Position numbers and translations under genes: made by a program
Notes under the pieces: model-generated
What the model saw: the letters and a program-made list of their open reading frames with translations, nothing else
The model's database searches: none
Told to the model about the DNA's origin: nothing
Shown here: piece after piece, positions 22,793 through 32,847 of the stretch
How the letters are laid out: every line of letters starts with the position of its first letter
Position numbering within the stretch: position 1 is the stretch's first letter
From: Odiellus spinosus
Taxonomy: Eukaryota; Arthropoda; Arachnida; Opiliones; Phalangiidae
DNA length: 64,000 nucleotides
Assembly: GCA_963920705.1 (NCBI GenBank)
Contig: OY987234.1
Coordinates: 3,999,351-4,063,350 of the forward strand
Reading direction: 5' to 3'

Positions 22793-24442
22793 TTACTTCT
22801 TTTTACGTTTCTTGTTTGTAAGATCGAGAAACGGACCCATATCTCCCCATCCTTTGACGTTGACGTTCCCACCATCCAAATTCAACTTTACCCGTTCTTT
22901 TATATACAGGCTCTCGATGAATGTTCGGGAAAACCAGTTTTTTTCTTTAGCAATAACTTTCGCTTTGTCCCAAACGATTGAGTGACCAGTTTTAGAGTTC
23001 CACATGTGCTTAGCCAAACCATTAGATAAGTTTGCCTCCCTAACACATTTTTGATGTTCTCCTAATCTAATATTTAAACTACGTTTTGTTTCTCCCACGT
23101 AATTAAGTCCACACGTACAGCCCACTTCATACACCACGCCTCTCATTTCATTAAGCTCCTTTTTTGGTTTATTATTAATCAAAAGCGAACCTAGAGATCC
23201 AAAACTACTACAAACCAGATCTACTCCTAACTCCCTACACTGCCTGTTAGTTTTCTCCGAAATCCCCTTAACATAAGGCAAGCTTAAAACAGGTAACCTA
23301 GTTTTCTCTTTGATAATGTTGGGTAATTTTATCTCGTTTAAAGCAAAAATATTCCTTATCAACGACTTACGGTAATTACAAGTAACAAGTTGTTTTTCAA
23401 AAATCGTCTTATCCTCGTCTGGGAAGTCTGACAGTGTTTCAATTCTATGTTTGAGACTTTTAACAATGCCTATCTTCACGCTGTGAGGATGGGCCGACTT
23501 AAAATTTAAAAAACTCCTCGCGTGTGTTGGTTTTTGGAAAATTTTCGTTTGAATACGATTATTAGAACGCGATAGGTACAAGTCTAAGAAGGGGATACCT
23601 TCTTTTTCCTCTTCTTCGTAGGTAAATTTAATGTCGTCATCAATCGAATTCATTAACGCCAACAGATTTTTGTTATCTATATCCTTGGGTTTTACGATTA
23701 AAATGTCGTCCATAAAACGACGCCATAACTTTATTTTAGAATCCAGGTTTAAACTAGGATCCATAAAAATATTGTTTTCTAAATCTTCCAAATATAAATT
23801 TGCGATAATCGGAGACAAAGGGCTCCCCATAGCTAATCCATTAACCTGTTTGTAAATCTTTCTGTCGAAAGCAAAAAAAGAATTCAGTAGGCATAGTTGA
23901 GAGAGTTCAATAACTGTATCCACGCTTAAATTAGTTCTACCTATAAAAGTTGGATCATTAGAAAGCTTAGCCCTCAAAATTCCCAAAGCCTTTTTTACCG
24001 GTATTCTCGTATACAAATTTATGATATCTAAACTACCCAATTCTAAGGACTCATTTATCTCAGTCTCTCTAAGGGTTTCTACTAATTCATAAGAATTTTT
24101 TAAAGAAAGTTTAGTCTCTCCTACAAGGGGTTCAATGACTTTGACTAATTGTTTCGCGGCGTTATATAATACGCTATCACGAGACCCTACTATTAACCTT
24201 AATGGAGTGTCCAATTTATGTAGTTTAATCAGGCCATACGCGTAGGGGGTTTCCAAACCCTGACTATAGAACCGATACCGTTTATCTTTTTCAATTTCCT
24301 CACCTTTGACCGCTTTATTGACTATTGATTTTAATTTTCTATCTAACCCCATGGTAGGGTCCTTGCTTAACAATAAGTAATCTTCACTCTGAATTACTTT
24401 TAGCATACTCGTTCGGTAATCCCCGGCATCCATAATCACCAA
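22793..24442 (-). pseudogene. Penelope-like RT with GIY-YIG endonuclease, 5'-truncated
   Basis: A 549-codon frame. It starts at the border of the 84-bp repeat, within the conserved N-terminal VIMDAGDY block, so the upstream part of the protein is missing. Visible RT motifs: YGLIKLHK and PLRLIVGS, LGSLDIINLYTRIP (motif A), GLAMGSPLSPIIANLYLE (motif B), WRRFMDDILIV (FMDD catalytic motif) and GIPFLDL. The C-terminus is a GIY-YIG domain, VVYEVGCTCGLNYVGETKRS, with RLGEHQ and an ESLYIKE block. Gene order and motifs place it in the Penelope/Poseidon-type elements. No internal stop is present. Confidence 0.92.
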
Positions 24443-24526
24443 TTGTGTGCTCGAAAGCTCCCCAAATATTAAATTTTGAGGTGTTTAAACCATGAAGTAT
24501 CTGTCTCATTAATTAACGTTTACTAC
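24443..24526 (-). repeat. 84-bp inverted repeat, right member
   Basis: Exact reverse complement of 17,035-17,118. It lies between the truncated RT frame and the right target duplication. Confidence 0.9.
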
Positions 24527-24693
24527 AGAAGTACAGTAGGTTTCCCGTGTTTAAAAAAACATCAGTTTTGAATAAAAAATGGTTATCTGATGTTGGAAAA
24601 AAAATAGGCTTCAGATTTCTCCACTATAAAACCAAGAAACATTTCCGATTATTTTCATAATCAACAGTAGCCGTGTAGAGTGAACTTCGTTAG

Positions 24694-24902
24694 CAGACGA
24701 GACGAGACGAGACGAGACGAGACGAGACGAGACGAGACGAGACGAGACGAGACGAGACGAGACGAGACGAGACGAGGCGAGGCGAGGCGAGGCGAGGCGA
24801 GACGAGGCGAGACGAGACGAGGCGAGGCGAGACGAGACGAGACGAGACGAGACGAGACGAGACGAGACGAGACGAGACGAGACGAGACGAGACGAGACGA
24901 AA
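24694..24902 (+). repeat. Expanded (GACGA)n pentanucleotide microsatellite
   Basis: About 40 tandem GACGA units with a central block of GGCGA variants. Other family 2 copies hold only two to six units at the same place (for example 8,486-8,515). A pure 5-mer run cannot create a stop in this composition, so all frames are open. The 77-codon RRDET frame is a by-product. Confidence 0.9.
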
Positions 24903-25376
24903 GAAAGCTATAGTGACTTAAGTGAGAAAATCAACCAGCGCAGAATGTCATCACCATTTGAAGTCAACAGAGCAGCGACACGGCTTTCATTTATTACCAG
25001 AAAGAGACGGCCTGGCTACGAAGAATTGAAACATGCAAGCAGTGAGTGTTTTCGGACTCGACATATGAGATTCTTACAGTCAGTAAAACCTCAACAGTTC
25101 TTCATACGGCCTCGTTATTCTAAACATAAAAGGAGCTATTCAAGTATAAATATTAACGGTATGGAAATTAGTCTATTTCAGTATTCAAGATATTTTTTTT
25201 TATCATAGGAGTGGAAGCTAACGTCTTGTCAGCCGGTTTGGAAAATAACCTCTCGACCAGCTCAATCCTTTGATTCTTCCAATGACTGGGATCCCTTGCA
25301 TGATGAAAATATCAGTAATGGTCCTCTATTAGCACGTCAAAACAAGAATTTTAGACGAAATCTGTACCGGAAGTAA
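24903..25376 (+). pseudogene. Family 2 conserved coding block (best copy)
   Basis: An upstream frame out of the microsatellite reads [15 protein letters not shown], then SPFEVNRAATRLSF, RKRRPGYEELKHAS and TRHMRFLQS, and remains open to 25,208. After a T9 tract and ATCATAG, a 55-codon frame (25,209-25,376) begins EWKLTSCQPVWK and ends NLYRK-stop. Donor-like sites are AGCA|GTGAGT near 25,042 and TCA|GTAAAA near 25,085. The second keeps phase 0 with the downstream frame. Protein unknown to me. Several differences among copies are synonymous. Confidence 0.45.
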
Positions 25377-25969
25377 TTGCCGATCACCTACCGAAAATGG
25401 GTTGTAAATGAAACATTCAGTCTACAATATTTCTTGGTTTGTCTAAGAGGAACTTGCTTCAAAATCTTCGTCGTTTTAATTCCTTGTCTTCATTGCCATC
25501 CCAGACTAAATCCTTCGTCTTTATCAAATCAGTGGATTATCTCAAAGGTAATCACACAGTACAGCCTATGCTCTAATGATAATTTATATTATAAGAACAT
25601 GTATTTTACATATTTATTTAGAAAATAAATTTCATTTGGTATGTCTATTAAGAAATCTACGCCATGCCGCATATAATTATGGGTAACGCAGGACATTTCA
25701 TTTGGTGTGTATATTAAAGAGTCTACGACCTGCCGCATGTAATTATGGGTAACGCATGGCACTCTTTTGCATTCTCTGTATCCTTGAGGTTAAGGGAAAA
25801 TACTTATACTCCGTAAAATAGAGAATAATGATTGAAATGCACGCTGTTTCTTCTACTCATCCAATACTCTACATTTCTTTTCATCTTTTATTTTAGGTAG
25901 GGTTAGGTTAGGTTAGATTACCTTAACGTCGGGGTCGGGGAGGTTATATTTTGGTTTCCCAACTTGTTA

Positions 25970-27115
25970 AACACCTACTCTACTTCTGTTCAAGGAGAGT
26001 TTTCACGACATTTATTTTTATTAAGAGGTTTAACATTTTGTATCAATCCGCCTCAGCTTTAAACCTTATACACCAATTCCCCTTGAACTGGTTAAAATTG
26101 TCCCGAGTATAATAGAAGTTATTATATTATATAGTATACTATGTCGTTAAAATCTTGGGTACCCGCGTAAACGCACCTTTATATAGATTCTTCAATCCAC
26201 CCCAAGTTTGCCTTAAGCCTAAACCTATACTGCCCGTTATACCTTTGCTTTTTTGACTAAATGATATATATAGAAAATAGCTTAGCGTGTGCTGCCAACT
26301 CAAGCTGGTATTAAACGGTCACATTTCTTTAAATTTTTGCACAATTTCTTAAATATATTTTAAACTATCTCGAATTTTAAATTTATTTTTCAACTGAATT
26401 ATTAATTAGATTAAGTTGAACCATATTGATAATTTTAATTATAATATAAATTAATATTGCGTTTCATTTCCTTAAACGATATCACACCATAAGCCTAATT
26501 TGCATTCATTCCAAAAAGGTAGTATATAAACCCTTCGATTATTAATTGAGTGATATGGCCATGAAGTTGGGAGTAAAACCCCCTCCCTTCAATGTCTTGT
26601 TGATTCTTGATCTCTAGGCGCTTGGTTCGCAAAGCTAATTTACCCATTGGTGGGGCGATGTTTGGAGAGTGGAAGATTGATGATAGTATGGCCCGCTGAG
26701 ATCGGAAACTGGAGGTTGGACCTTGGTGTAGGTATGGTCGGAAGTGATTATAACAGTGGGAGACGTCCCGTTGCTTATAATCGCCTTCAACTGTACAGCA
26801 TCGAGGTTTGACCGTAAAGTGGATGGTGAAATGCGAAAATATGCAATTGGAGACGTCCTGTTGTATGTAATTGCACAATACCTGAAATTCAATGTGGAAG
26901 CCACGCTTAAAGGAGGTAATTCCCCGGAATTGAACGATAAGCTGGTATGATTACGTCTCTAGACTTTTTGCTCCACGAGCTAGGTCACGTGATATCCGGT
27001 TACACCGGAAGTAGTGTACGCCGGAAGTGACACACAGACACACACACACAGACACCACCAGTGTAAAACCACCCCCTGAGCTAAAGTTCAGTCGGGGAGG
27101 TAAAAAGTTCAGTCG
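25970..27115 (-). repeat. Family 2 5' half, inverted, with small rearrangements
   Basis: The reverse complement of family 2 from its interior to the terminal hairpin. The first ~100 bases match the ACTCCCCTTGG region. The terminal GTTCAGTCGGGGAGGTAA is duplicated in tandem at 27,088-27,124. The internal duplicated peptide-like segment is open on the minus strand (26,635-26,904). Confidence 0.7.
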
Positions 27116-28933
27116 GGGAGGTAACAATAGTGTTTATCCCTTTATCTAAACTCGAATTTCATCAGAAACTGTAATAATAGACCCCCGGCGCTTGATAACT
27201 GAAATCGTCGTCGTCGTCGTTTCCCTCTTCCCACCGTCCACTGAATTCGAATTAATACAGACAAAGGTACTTTTGAAAAAATTTGATAAGACTTCGTTAG
27301 GGTACAAGAGTATCTCTAGTTAAACACAGATTTCAATAATGAAATGTTGATTAAGTAAATGAAGTAATAGAAAGTAAGGTGCCTGAATGGGTTACAAAAG
27401 GATTGCATCTTAAGCTTAGCCGAGATTTACTAATTGCTTCAAAATGATAAACAAAAATTTTATTTCTTAAACAGTAGAATGATAAGGAATATCCATCGAA
27501 TTCGAGTTAATAGAGAGTAAGGTGCCTGAATGGGTTACAAAAGGGTGATATCATAAGCTTAGCCGAGCTTTATTAATTGCTTCAAAATGGTAAACAAAAT
27601 TTTATTTCTTAAACAGTAGAATGATAATGAATATCCATCGAAATCGAGTTAATAGAGAGACAGATGCCTGTATGGGTGACGAAAAGGGTAAAACATATAA
27701 CTAGCCGAGCTTTATTAATTGGCTTTAAATTGATAAACAAAAATTAATTTTATTAAACAGTTGATAAGCTATTTTTAATGGTATTTTTTATCGTTAACGG
27801 AAAATTGCATTTATTCGGTTCTTTTACTAGGGTAGCCCTCTTCAGCCGTCTAATTTTGACTATTATGTCATATCATGAGTATCCCATTAAATTCTCCCTA
27901 GTTCACCGTCCCTCTTCAGCCATCTAATATTGACTACATGCTTAAAAAATATATTTATCTAGCATATAAAAAGGGAAGCTATTCCTTATCTTTCTTTATA
28001 ATGACTAATACAGCTGATGTAGAGACATTCAAGATGACGGCGAATGAGAATAGTATCTTAACCTTTCCCTTTTTGTGCTTAAGAAAATCACGATTAAAGA
28101 ACGTATTTTATTTCCTACGTAGAAAGAGCTATTATTGGGGATAAACATAATAGTGTTTATCCCTTTATTAAACTCGAATTTCATCGGAAACTGTAATGTA
28201 CTTTCCAATGGACCCGCGGCGCTTGATAGCTGAAAGAGTCGTCGTTTCCCTCTTCCCACCGTCCACTGAATTCGAATTAATACAGACAAATGTACTTTTG
28301 AAAAAATTTGATAAGACTTCGTTCGGGTACAAGAGTATCTCTAGTTAAACACAGATTTCAATAATGAAATATTGAAAAAGTATATGAAGTAATAGAAAGT
28401 AAGGTGCCTGAATGTGTTACAAAAGGGTGAAAACATAAGCTAAGCTGAGCTTTATTAATTACTTCAAAATGATAAACAAAAATTTTATTTATTAAACAGT
28501 AGAGTGATAAGGAATAACTATTTGAATTCGAGTTAATAGAAAGTATAGTTTATTGAGTACGCGGGCTTCTCTTCGTTAAACAAAGATTTCAATAATGAAA
28601 GATTGAGAAGTTATATGAAGTTATTGAGAGAAAGGTGGCTGAATGGGTTTCGAAAAGGTTAAAACATAAACCTAGCCGAGCTTTATTAACTGATTCTAAA
28701 TTTATAAACAAAAATTTAATTTATTAAACAGTAGATAAGCTTTTTTTAATGGCAATTTTTCATCGTTTGCTGAAAATTGCATTCACTGGGTTCTTCTACT
28801 AGGGAAGCCCTCTTTAGCCCTCAAATTTTGACTATTTTATTATCTCCTGAGTATCCCATTATATTCACCCTAATTCACCGTAATTAAAAAGTTGGCATGA
28901 TTTTCTTATCATTTGATTTTTTAACTTTAATAA
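27116..28933 (-). repeat. Family 3 tandem array, inverted
   Basis: Two blocks each start at a GTGTTTATCCCTTTA end (27,129 and 28,157). Each carries the GACGAC-triplet/GCGCCGG segment, AAAATTTGATAAGACTTCG, two to three 143-bp units in reverse orientation and the leader ending AAATCAAATGATAAG-type. The second block is interrupted at 28,934 by the DD41D element inside adjoining family 1 sequence. Confidence 0.7.
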
Positions 28934-28935
28934 TA

Positions 28936-30078
28936 CAGGGTGTTTCTGAAAGGTCTGGAAAAAATGAAGGGGGTTTTTCGTGGGGTCAGACTGAGTGAAA
29001 AATGTTTATGGACCTTTAGTCTCACCCTCTGCGTTGCGTAGTTATGAGCCCTTGAAAATAGTCCTCAAAAATACGAAAAACGACAGAAAGGTATAGGTAA
29101 GATTGTGCCTTTGACCATTATTGTTTTTCAATTTAATTGTGCAAAAGCTAATTATCGAGAGATAAGTTAAACAAGGTGTTTATTTACTAAAAAAAAGCGT
29201 ATCAACATGTTTAGGAGTGTGCAATCATTAACTTTGGTCAGAAGTACTTGAACTCAAAGTGTGGTTTATTACTTGTGTTGCGGGTGTTGAAAAGGGAATT
29301 TTACAAGACACCATTAATTACCATAATTATCAATTGTTTAATATTCGGAATCAGAAGTATTTACAAAAATTGTTCGAAATGCATTCCGTCAGCGTTGAGC
29401 CCGTCTAATAAATGATTGTCTAACTCGTTCGAAGATCCATAGTGTGTTGCGTACGGTAACGTTTCGCAGGCATCAATAATTCTTTGACGTAGATCTTCCA
29501 CGTCACGCACTTCACTAACATAAACTAAGTCTTTAAGGTGGCCCCAAAGAAAGAAATCACAAGGGTTTAGGTTCGGAGATCTGGCGGGCCACGCAACCGT
29601 TCCGCCACGACCAATCCACCTCAAAGGGAATGTTTCATTAAGGAAGGTCCTAACTAGGAGAGAAAAATGAGGTGGTGCACCGTCGTGCATAAACCACATG
29701 TCTCGTCTCAAGGCCAATGGTACGTCTTCAAGAAGCTCGAACCGATTGTCTTGAAGAAATCGGAGATATGCCTCACAATTAAGCCTTGGCTGCAGAAAGA
29801 ATGGTCCAATTAAATGGTCACCAACAATTCCGCACCAGACGTTTAAACTGAATTGAACTTGGTGAGCCCTAACACTTGTAGCGGGGGGGGGTGGGGTTTG
29901 TTGCGCCCACTGATGCCTGTTGTGCATGTTCAATATGCCATCACGGGAAAAATTGGCCTCATCCGTAACTAAAGGTTTTGGGGTAAGTTGATGTCTTGTC
30001 AGTGGTTTATCGCTCAACATCAGTCTGACCCCACGAAAAACCCCCTTCATTTTTTCCAGACCTTTCAGAAACACCCTG
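28936..30078 (-). mobile_element. DD41D mariner-like element, internally deleted
   Basis: 1,143 bp between TA dinucleotides (28,934-28,935 and 30,079-30,080). The empty site AATAATATATCTC is seen at 37,850. Perfect 59-bp terminal inverted repeats, 28,936-28,994 and 30,020-30,078, begin CAGGGTGTTTCTGAAAGG. TA duplication and the DDD transposase place it in Tc1/mariner. It sits in an inverted family 1 copy. Confidence 0.92.
29361..30019 (-). pseudogene. DD41D transposase, catalytic domain only
   Basis: This encodes the DDD core: VTDEANFSRDG (first Asp), NVWCGIVGDHLIGPF, MHDGAPPHF (second Asp) and SPNLNPCDFFLWG (third Asp). There are 41 residues between the second and third Asp, the DD41D (rosa-like) spacing. 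The frame can be read upstream into the TIR and beyond to 30,149, but that part is not protein. The catalytic domain begins immediately inside the 59-bp TIR, so the N-terminal paired helix-turn-helix region is missing. The copy could be mobilised only in trans. Confidence 0.88.
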
Positions 30079-30080
30079 TA

Positions 30081-30440
30081 TATATCTTCTCGGCCTATAC
30101 AAACGAGATTTGCAGATTCGGTACTCACACATGCACTGTACCAATGCATGGTTTACGTTAGCGTTTAAAATTGTGGCGAACCCTCTCGTTTGTGCAATGG
30201 TGACGTCTTCGTTTGTTAGGGAATCGTTTCTCACCTATATTTCGGCGATAAGAGACCTATTTCTCACGATCTTTTGGGTAGAGTACTCGAATAAACCGAG
30301 GCGATTGAATGTAAATCGCATTACCTAGAAATGTGGCCAATTTAATATATTAAGTCACTGTAAAAACATTTCACAATGAGAGTTCTAGGGATTAAATATC
30401 ACTTGAGTTGGACTTCATATCCTGCCAAGTGCTCGATTTC
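30081..30440 (-). repeat. Family 1 fragment, inverted
   Basis: This resumes family 1 (TATCTTCTCGGCCTATA...ATTTCACATGAA) after the DD41D insertion and ends at a family 3 leader junction at about 30,440. Confidence 0.8.
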
Positions 30441-30656
30441 ACATGAAGAGGGCTACCCTAGTAAAAAAAAACAATAAATGCAATTTTCCGTTAACGATAA
30501 AAAATGCCATTAAAAATAGCTTATCAACTGTTTAATAAAATTAATTTTTGTTTATCAATTTAAAGCCAATTAATAAAGCTCGGCTAGTTATATGTTTTAC
30601 CCTTTTCGTCTCCCATACAGGCATCTGTCTCTCTATTAACTCGAATTCGATGGATA
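30441..30656 (+). repeat. Family 3 leader and first unit
   Basis: AGGGCTACCCTAGTAAA leader and a unit with AAAGCTCGGCTAGTTATATG. It is interrupted by the hAT insertion in TTCATTAT. Confidence 0.75.
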
Positions 30657-30664
30657 TTCATTAT

Positions 30665-32202
30665 CAGTGTTGGGTAAAATACTGCACTTTCGGTATTTAA
30701 TATAAAACACTAAATACTCCTACGATAAAGTATTTAAAATAAAATACTGAATACTCCGACGATAAAGTATTTAAAATAAAATACTTAAATAAAATATTTT
30801 AAAATACTAAATACTTAAAATACTGTAATGTTAAGGTCTAGCGAAAGGCATGGTCCCAGACCGACTCTTCATCCTCGTAGCACTGGAATTCTTATTGCTA
30901 CTTCAATGCCATTATGGTCAGTCCTCCTAAATCTGAACGTTTCTATTTCTGGACACTTTCATTTAAAAATGTATAACTTAAATTTGGTTGGGTCCGTTTA
31001 AAGATGGAAGAGCTCATTTTGTAGATTAAGAATGGGGCTATTCGCGGAACACAACTTCAACACTCTAGAAAAAGACCCGAAGAAGATACGACACTAATTG
31101 GCCAACCGCGATAATTAGCCTAATTAATTAGACCGTTTTCAATTGAATCTTTCCCTATACGGCCCAGGAAATAAGGTTTTATGAATTTCGGAAAAAATCG
31201 TGGGCCAACGCGCTCGATTTGGTTGTAAAATTTGAGTTTCTCGCTACAAAATAAACTTCTCAAATTTTGAAATATATCCAAGAATTTCAAACTCAGAACT
31301 GCGCGAAATCAAACTTGGGAACACGCATTAATATATTTGAGAAACTGCAAAATTTGCTAAAGGAACCATATCGAAACGAGAAATGAGTGTCACCAATGGA
31401 TTTCTTGGCCGAATTTACCAAGGAAAGGCGGAATTAGCGCGCTCGAGCCAGTATTTGCGAAGTTATCGACGATTTCCTTGGAAATAAAGATTCTTTAAGG
31501 TTTCTATGCACAAGCAATGCCTAATTTTTAAATCGCTGATAACTTCGCAAATACTGGCTCGAGTGCGCTAATTCCGCCTCTCCCTGTGTAAATTCAGCCA
31601 AGAAATCCATTAGTGACACTCATTTCTCGATTCGAGGTGCGCAAGTGGTTCCTTTTGCAAATCTGGGATTTTTTTATAGGCCATAAGATAGTCAGATTTA
31701 GAAGCAGGGGGTGTTCAGAATTCGAATCGTTCGTTGAGAAGTAGAAGCCGCTATTGCCGTTTTAAAACCGCATCCGCTTCAAAAGTACTCTTCATGGAAA
31801 GATGAAAACTAGCGCAATGGGTGCGCGACTATACAAACTTAATATTAGATTCTTAATTTCGTCGCTAACAATTCCAGAGCAATCAAGATCTCGGATTTCT
31901 TAAAAAGCGTTCAGAGATAGGCGACCCTACCTTACCGGCGATAAGCGGTATTTTTCAAGCGTGTTTCTTCCGCTTGCATCTTGACGATGTTTTTTCCGGA
32001 CAATTTAGTTGTACCGAGATTTTTTGATAAAGTATTTCGCTAATAATATTCAGTATCTTGTTTTAAAATACCAGAAAAAATGTATTTAAAATAAAATACT
32101 AAATACTTTTATTTAAAAGTATTTAAAATAAAATACTAAATACTTAAAAAGTATTTAAAATAGTATTTAAAATACAAGTATTTAAAATACTGCCCAACAC
32201 TG
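30665..32202. mobile_element. Non-autonomous hAT element with 8-bp TSD
   Basis: 1,538 bp flanked by TTCATTAT at 30,657-30,664 and 32,203-32,210. The ends are CAGTGTTGGGTAAAATACTG and its near-complement CAGTATTTTAAATAC...CCCAACACTG, a typical hAT terminus. Many subterminal AAATACTAAATACTT-like repeats occur on both sides. No transposase frame. A second inverted repeat lies inside (31,355-31,480 vs 31,520-31,660). Confidence 0.9.
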
Positions 32203-32847
32203 TTCATTATCATTCTACTGTTTAAGAAATAAAATTTTGTTTACCATTTTGAAGCAATTAATAAAGCTCGGCTAAGCTATGATATCACCCTTTTGTAACC
32301 CATTCAGGCAGCTTACTCTCTATTAACTCGAATTCGACGGATATTCCTTATCATTCTACTGTTTAAGAAATAAAATTTTTGTTTATCATTTTGAAGCAAT
32401 TAGTAAAGCTCGGCTAAGCTTAAGATGCAATCCTTTTGTAACCCATTCAGGCACCTTACTTTCTATTACTTCATATACTTAATCAACATTTCATTATTGA
32501 AATCTGTGTTTAACTAGAGATACTCTTGTACCCTAACGAAGTCTTATCAAATTTTTTCCCAAGTACCTTTGTCTGTATTAATTCGAATTCAGTGGACGGT
32601 GGGAAGAGGGAAACGACGACGACGACGATTTCAGTTATCAAGTGCCGCGGGTCCATTGGAAAGTACATTACAGTTTCTGATGAAATTCGAGTTTAGATAA
32701 AGGGATAAACACTATTGTGTTTATCCCCAATAATGAAAAATTGATAAGGTATATGAAGTTATTGAGAGAAAGGTGGCCGGCTGAATGGGTTACGAAAAGG
32801 TTGAAACATAAACCTAGCCGAGCTTTATTAACTGGTTCTAAATTGAT
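32203..32847 (+). repeat. Family 3 units, right of the hAT element
   Basis: This continues the interrupted array: two 143-bp units, the AAGTCTTATCAAATTTTT tail, a GAC triplet run and the GGATAAACAC-tattg-GTGTTTATCC palindrome at 32,702-32,727. A partial unit runs to 32,847. Confidence 0.75.

Larger units (their letters stand above)
16981..24539 (-). mobile_element. Penelope-like retroelement with nested palindrome
   Basis: Family 2 is interrupted here. Uninterrupted copies read ...GGACAGAAGTACAGTAGGTTT... (58,612). ACAGAAGTACAGTAG is present at both borders (16,981-16,995 and 24,525-24,539), a 13-15 bp target duplication. Just inside are perfect 84-bp inverted repeats, 17,035-17,118 and 24,443-24,526. 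The Penelope-type RT/GIY-YIG frame fills 22,793-24,442 on the minus strand. The Harbinger palindrome lies in its 3' region. Inverted or direct terminal repeats and variable target duplications are known for Penelope-like elements. Confidence 0.8.
24540..25969 (+). repeat. Family 2 copy, right of the Penelope-like insertion
   Basis: This continues the copy broken at 16,980, from GTTTCCCGTGTTT through the expanded GACGA array, the coding block, two CATTTCATTTGGTGTG units and the 3' terminus GGGGAGGTTATATTTTGG at about 25,940. Confidence 0.85.

Noticed and set aside
22697-22985. Two ~90-codon plus-strand frames
   Set aside because: Antisense to the GIY-YIG domain of the Penelope-like protein, with no motifs of their own.
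24680-24913. 77-codon Arg/Asp/Glu/Thr repeat protein
   Set aside because: It arises from a stop-free pentanucleotide microsatellite. All three frames are open and sister copies lack the length.
29361-30149. Transposase start at the far upstream codon of the open frame
   Set aside because: The extra upstream codons lie in the 59-bp TIR and then in flanking family 1 sequence, so they are not part of the protein.
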